From: Casp-actino8 sp001510335
GTDB lineage: Bacteria > Actinomycetota > Acidimicrobiia > Acidimicrobiales > Ilumatobacteraceae
DNA: 64,000 nucleotides
Reading direction: 5' to 3'
Assembly: GCA_027729635.1 (NCBI GenBank)
Contig: JAQCEM010000009.1
Coordinates: 1 to 64,000 of the forward strand
Positions 60,751 through 64,000 of the stretch are shown in pieces. The first letter of the stretch is position 1, and each line of letters opens with the position of its first letter. The position numbers and the translations under genes were made by a program. The notes under the pieces were generated by a model that saw nothing but the letters and a program-made list of their open reading frames with translations, was not told the origin of the DNA and did no database searches.

Positions 60751-61416
60751 ATGCGCTACGGAAAGATTGACTTCGATTACGCCCTCGACCTTGCTGGCCG
60801 AGCACCAGAAAATGACGGTCCGATCTACATGGTGAACTTCATGAAGTACCGCGACGTCGCCGGCTACGAAGGTGTGGAGGGAGCAGAGAAGTTGGCCAAG
60901 CCGGGAATCTCCGGGGTTGAAGCCGACAATTTGTATAACCCATCCGATGTTCTGACCAAGATTGGCGCTCAAGTTGTCTTCATGGGCGAGATTGTTGCGC
61001 AAGGAACCACGGGCGAGTGGGACCGTATGGCCATCGTGAAGTACGCCAGCCGAGTCTCATTTATGGAAATGCAGAACCGTCCAGACTTCAAAGAGAAGCA
61101 TGTGCATAAAGAAGCCGGCATGTTGTACACGATCGTGATGGGCACATTGCCCCGTGGTGAGCATCAGGCGATTGACCGTTCAATGTATTGCACATTTGAA
61201 TTAACTGCAGCACCACAGCAGGGTGATGCATCAAACCGTCAGGCGCGTCTCGCGGTCGAAGGAACCATCGTCGGTGATGGACGCAAGTGGGACGACCTCA
61301 CGATGACTTGGTCAGATGACATTCCGGTCGTCGCATCGCGTGAAGCTGGTGGCGAAGTCATGACAGTCGTGACCAAGATTCAGATCGATCGCATGGGTAA
61401 GTCGTTCATCGCCTAA
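60751..61416 (+). CDS. DUF1330/ABM-like hypothetical protein
   Basis: A 221-residue protein that looks like two ferredoxin-like halves: MRYGKIDFDYALDLAGR, then IYMVNFMKYRDVAGYEG, a pattern of the DUF1330-like dimeric barrel family, and a second region with YASRVSFMEMQNRPDFKEKHVHKEAGM. No catalytic set can be assigned. The ATG at 60751 is preferred to an earlier in-frame start at 60727 because it begins the conserved part. It is convergent with the P450 at 61429. Confidence 0.65.
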   Translation: MRYGKIDFDYALDLAGRAPENDGPIYMVNFMKYRDVAGYEGVEGAEKLAKPGISGVEADNLYNPSDVLTKIGAQVVFMGEIVAQGTTGEWDRMAIVKYASRVSFMEMQNRPDFKEKHVHKEAGMLYTIVMGTLPRGEHQAIDRSMYCTFELTAAPQQGDASNRQARLAVEGTIVGDGRKWDDLTMTWSDDIPVVASREAGGEVMTVVTKIQIDRMGKSFIA

Positions 61417-61428
61417 ATCTGTCGACGA

Positions 61429-62676
61429 CTACTTGGCGGTGAAGGTCACCGGCACTTCATTGAGTCCTAAAACAAAGTTTCCACGTCGCCACGGCAGAGG
61501 TCCGTCAGTCGCAAGTTGCATTGTGTCGAACCGACGCAGAATCTCTTCGAAGAGAACGCGTAGCTCAAGTCGGGCCAGTGGTGCGCCGAGGCAATGATGC
61601 CGTCCGTAAGCCCCGAAAGCCACGTGATCGTTCGGGGTACGGGTGATGTCGAACTTGAAAGGATCTGTGAACACTTTCTCATCGCGATTAGCCGACGGAT
61701 ACAACAAAAGAATACGGTCACCCTTGCGAATGTTGAAGCCGTTGACAACGACATCTTGAGTGGCGGTGCGATTCATGTTGCGCACTGGTGTCGCCCAACG
61801 CAACATCTCTTCAATCGCATTGGGTAATAGCGAAAGATCATTCTTTAACATTGTTAGCTGATCTTGATTCTGTAACAACGCAGCAATTCCAGCCGAGATC
61901 ACATGCCGTGTTGTTTCATCGCCACCGACGAGTACCAGCATGGTCTCGAACATGACGTCGAGGTCAGAGAGTCTTTCGCCTTCCCATTCGGCGTTAGTGA
62001 TCAGACTGACTAAGTCGTCACCGTCTCCACCACGACGCTCATTCACCTTGGCCATGATGTACTCATTCCAGGCGAATACTGCATGTTCGACTTCGGAGCG
62101 AATCTCTTCACCGCCAGTAGCAAAGAGATCTGACCAGTGAAGAAGCTTTTCGTAATCAGATTCGGGAAGCCCCATCAGTTCGCCAATCATCAACATCGGC
62201 AACGGGGTGGCGATATCGGCAACGAAATCACACGAACCTTGATCAATTACTGAATCAATGAGCTGATTGATTCTCTCGCGCAAGAACGGTTCATGATTGG
62301 CGACGCGACGTGGAGTGAATCCGTTTCCGACTAAACGCCGACGCTTGGTGTGTTCGGGCGCATCGAAGTTGATCATTGACGGCACAGAACTTTCTGGGCG
62401 GGATCCTTGACCGGATGAAAAGGTGTGCCACTCGCGGCTCATCATTGAGACAAGTTCGTGACTTGCAGCGCCCCAAATGCCAGTTTTGTCATCCCAATAC
62501 AACGGCGCTTCGTTGCGCATCCACTGGGTGAGTTCGTCAAAGTTGGCGTAGAAGTCGGGGGACAACAAACTGATGTCATCACGAGTTAGATGGCCGGCGG
62601 GCCCACGACCGCCACCAAGCGTGACCGTGAAGTCAAGTTCTGGATCGAGAGTGAAGTCTGGCTCGCTATTGCCCAT
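61429..62676 (-). CDS. Cytochrome P450
   Basis: A 415-residue P450 with I-helix GGDETTRH, K-helix EEMLRWAT, and heme loop FGAYGRHHCLGAP with Cys362. The EHTKRRRLVGNGFTPRRV block is the C-helix region. The sequence resembles CYP125/CYP142-like steroid and fatty-acid P450s in motif style, but that is an impression, not a clear assignment. It is downstream of a TauD-type dioxygenase on the same strand (9 bases), so the pair may be co-transcribed. Confidence 0.93.
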   Translation of the reverse strand: MGNSEPDFTLDPELDFTVTLGGGRGPAGHLTRDDISLLSPDFYANFDELTQWMRNEAPLYWDDKTGIWGAASHELVSMMSREWHTFSSGQGSRPESSVPSMINFDAPEHTKRRRLVGNGFTPRRVANHEPFLRERINQLIDSVIDQGSCDFVADIATPLPMLMIGELMGLPESDYEKLLHWSDLFATGGEEIRSEVEHAVFAWNEYIMAKVNERRGGDGDDLVSLITNAEWEGERLSDLDVMFETMLVLVGGDETTRHVISAGIAALLQNQDQLTMLKNDLSLLPNAIEEMLRWATPVRNMNRTATQDVVVNGFNIRKGDRILLLYPSANRDEKVFTDPFKFDITRTPNDHVAFGAYGRHHCLGAPLARLELRVLFEEILRRFDTMQLATDGPLPWRRGNFVLGLNEVPVTFTAK

Positions 62677-62685
62677 CGCTAGAAA

Positions 62686-63654
62686 CTAGCGAGTCGGGCG
62701 ACCACCGACGATGCTGGCGCGCTCCATGATGCGGATCTCGGGCCAGTAATCGCTGCTTGCGTAGTGCTGACAGGCACGATTGTCCCAGAACGCGATGGAG
62801 TCTGGTTCCCAATGGAAGCGACACTGATACTCAACGTTGTCGCTCTCGCGCCACAATTCGGTCAGCCAGCGATCGCTTTCAGCCTCGTCAACTCCGATGA
62901 TGCGGCTCAAGAAAACGGGATTGCAGTACAGGTACTTGCGACCGGTCGCAGCGTGGGTTGGTGCGAGGGGATGGACGACGACTGGGTACTTTGCGCGCAT
63001 CGCATCCATTTGGTCGGGGGCAACTTGTTTGCCGAATGACTGCACGAAATCGTGTTCAGCATCGTGCGTATCAACAAATTCGCGTTGCTCATCGGTGAGA
63101 CCTTCGTATGCGGCATACATATCGCAGAACAAAGTGTCGCCACCAGATTCGGGAACGTGAATGGCATGTAGCACGGCACCAAGACTTGGGCACTCTCGCC
63201 ACGTGACGTCTTGGTGCCACGTGTTTTCATAGCCCTTCACATCAAATGACTTTTCAAATCGAACGAGTTCGGGCTGACCTGTATTAGAGGGAATGAAAGG
63301 GTGAATTTCTAATTCGCCAAAGCGGGCAGCAAAATCAACATGCTGTTGCGTGGTCACTGGTTGATTGCGAAAGAAGATGACCTTGTATTCGTGCAAGGCC
63401 TGACGGATGTCATCGATGACGGGTTGGGGGAGATTGGTCGTGAGATCAACGCCGCTGATTTCAGCGCCGATGGTCGCTCCGAGTCGCTTGATCTCGAAAT
63501 GATTCCAGGTCAATTGGGCAAGGCGGGCCCGTTCGTCGGCCAAGTGCAGGATCGGACCAACTCTTTTGCCACGAAGGGTCTGACGATCTTTGGTGATGTA
63601 CGCGCTCGGGTCCTTGACGGCGATGATGTCGGAGTGAGCAGTAGTTGATTGCAT
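62686..63654 (-). CDS. TauD/TfdA family Fe(II)/2-oxoglutarate dioxygenase
   Basis: A 322-residue non-heme dioxygenase. Iron ligands are H147-x-D149 (TWHQDVTW) and the distal His297 (CQHYAS), and the 2-oxoglutarate Arg is probably Arg308 (EIRIMERAS). It would hydroxylate or desulfonate a substrate such as a sulfonate or chlorophenoxy acid, releasing CO2 and succinate. The ATG at 63654 follows GGGGGATTT, a strong ribosome site; the open frame further upstream was not used. It is divergent from a partial P450. Confidence 0.9.
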   Translation of the reverse strand: MQSTTAHSDIIAVKDPSAYITKDRQTLRGKRVGPILHLADERARLAQLTWNHFEIKRLGATIGAEISGVDLTTNLPQPVIDDIRQALHEYKVIFFRNQPVTTQQHVDFAARFGELEIHPFIPSNTGQPELVRFEKSFDVKGYENTWHQDVTWRECPSLGAVLHAIHVPESGGDTLFCDMYAAYEGLTDEQREFVDTHDAEHDFVQSFGKQVAPDQMDAMRAKYPVVVHPLAPTHAATGRKYLYCNPVFLSRIIGVDEAESDRWLTELWRESDNVEYQCRFHWEPDSIAFWDNRACQHYASSDYWPEIRIMERASIVGGRPTR

Positions 63655-63798
63655 AAATCCCCCAAGGATCCGAGTTTCTGACGGGTCGTCAGAAACTCTA
63701 CCCGAAAAGAGTCCTGCCGATTGCAGGCTGAGGTCCCTGCTATTTCTGCGAGCCCAATCAGGCACAATAGGGGCAGGTCAGTGATCAAGGGGGCAGTT

Positions 63799-64000
63799 AT
63801 GTCAGATCGTCAACCAGCCAACGTCGAGGAAGCCGGATACGCCTTTGTGATCCCCGATTCGTATGCCGATGAAGAATTCTTCTACCGAGCCTGCGCGATG
63901 CTACGCGAGCAGGACCCCGTTCATTGGGTGAACGGCGAAGGGCTTGGTTTCAATTCATTTTGGGCGATTACGAAGTCGGCAGACATTTTTGACATCGAAG
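63799..64000 (+). CDS. Cytochrome P450, N-terminal fragment
   Basis: An ATG at 63799, with GGGGGC upstream, opens a frame that is still open at the right edge (67 codons). It reads MSDRQPANVEEAGYAFVIPD and then ADEEFFYRACAMLREQDPVHWV and WAITKSADIFDIE, the usual N-terminal pattern of a bacterial P450. The heme loop is beyond the window, so this is incomplete. It is divergent from the TauD-type dioxygenase. Confidence 0.75.
   Translation, partial: MSDRQPANVEEAGYAFVIPDSYADEEFFYRACAMLREQDPVHWVNGEGLGFNSFWAITKSADIFDIE

Noticed and set aside
1..64000. CRISPR arrays, insertion sequences, phage genes
   Set aside because: No direct-repeat arrays, transposase or integrase motifs, or att-like repeats were found.

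Overview
The window is a gene-dense stretch of bacterial chromosome with roughly balanced base composition. It most likely comes from a moderate-GC actinobacterium, perhaps an aquatic member of the Acidimicrobiia; that lineage is inferred, not proven. Supporting signs are a maleylpyruvate-isomerase-type (mycothiol-linked) protein, an F420-type luciferase-like oxidoreductase, many GTG starts, an actinobacterial-style Zur box, an S-box-like SAM riboswitch before metX, and many class I P450s, SDRs and SnoaL-like proteins. No rRNA, CRISPR array, insertion sequence or phage gene was seen. The largest spaces without a gene are about 270 bases (2091-2358) and about 210 bases (51766-51976, mostly riboswitch).

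Layout. 1-23.8 kb is a catabolic, oxygenase-rich region: Zn alcohol dehydrogenase, SDRs, phosphotransferases, a DUF35/thiolase-like pair, two acyl-CoA synthetases, a carotenoid oxygenase, two Rieske oxygenases, a P450, VOC and SnoaL proteins and an enoyl-CoA hydratase homologue. 23.9-29.1 kb is a complete branched-chain-amino-acid-type ABC importer (livK, fused livHM, livG, livF) with a hairpin between binding protein and permease. 29.1-32.2 kb is a minus-strand operon: molybdopterin oxidoreductase, an AhpD/carboxymuconolactone-decarboxylase-like protein interrupted by one in-frame UGA, and a SnoaL/LEH-like protein. 32.3-41.0 kb holds three P450s, a protein with a PEP-utilising mobile domain, an F420-type oxidoreductase, an SDR and an aminotransferase. 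41.1-44.1 kb is a zinc uptake locus (znuABC) with a Zur box and a convergent His-rich protein. 44.1-51.8 kb carries more acyl-CoA chemistry, a radical-SAM sulfatase-maturase homologue and a PhyH dioxygenase. 51.8-57.6 kb is housekeeping: metX, fpg, trmB, tRNA-Gly and small hypotheticals, including a frameshifted EamA transporter. 57.6-64 kb returns to catabolic genes.

How it fits together. The importer could bring in small organic acids or amino acids. The acyl-CoA synthetases, acyl-CoA dehydrogenase, crotonase and thiolase-like/DUF35 pair would activate and shorten side chains, while the P450s, Rieske enzymes, SDRs and alcohol dehydrogenase oxidise ring or terpenoid-like skeletons. The real substrates cannot be read from sequence.

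Most notable observation. The AhpD-like gene at 29490-30005 (minus strand) has a UGA exactly where the second cysteine of the CxxC redox motif belongs (C59-V-V-UGA62). Twenty nucleotides further on is the apical loop of a perfect 8-bp hairpin with G at the first loop position, as expected for a bacterial SECIS element. This is a strong candidate selenoprotein that ordinary annotation would split into two broken fragments. No selA, selB, selC or selD lies in the window, so Sec decoding must be checked elsewhere in the genome.
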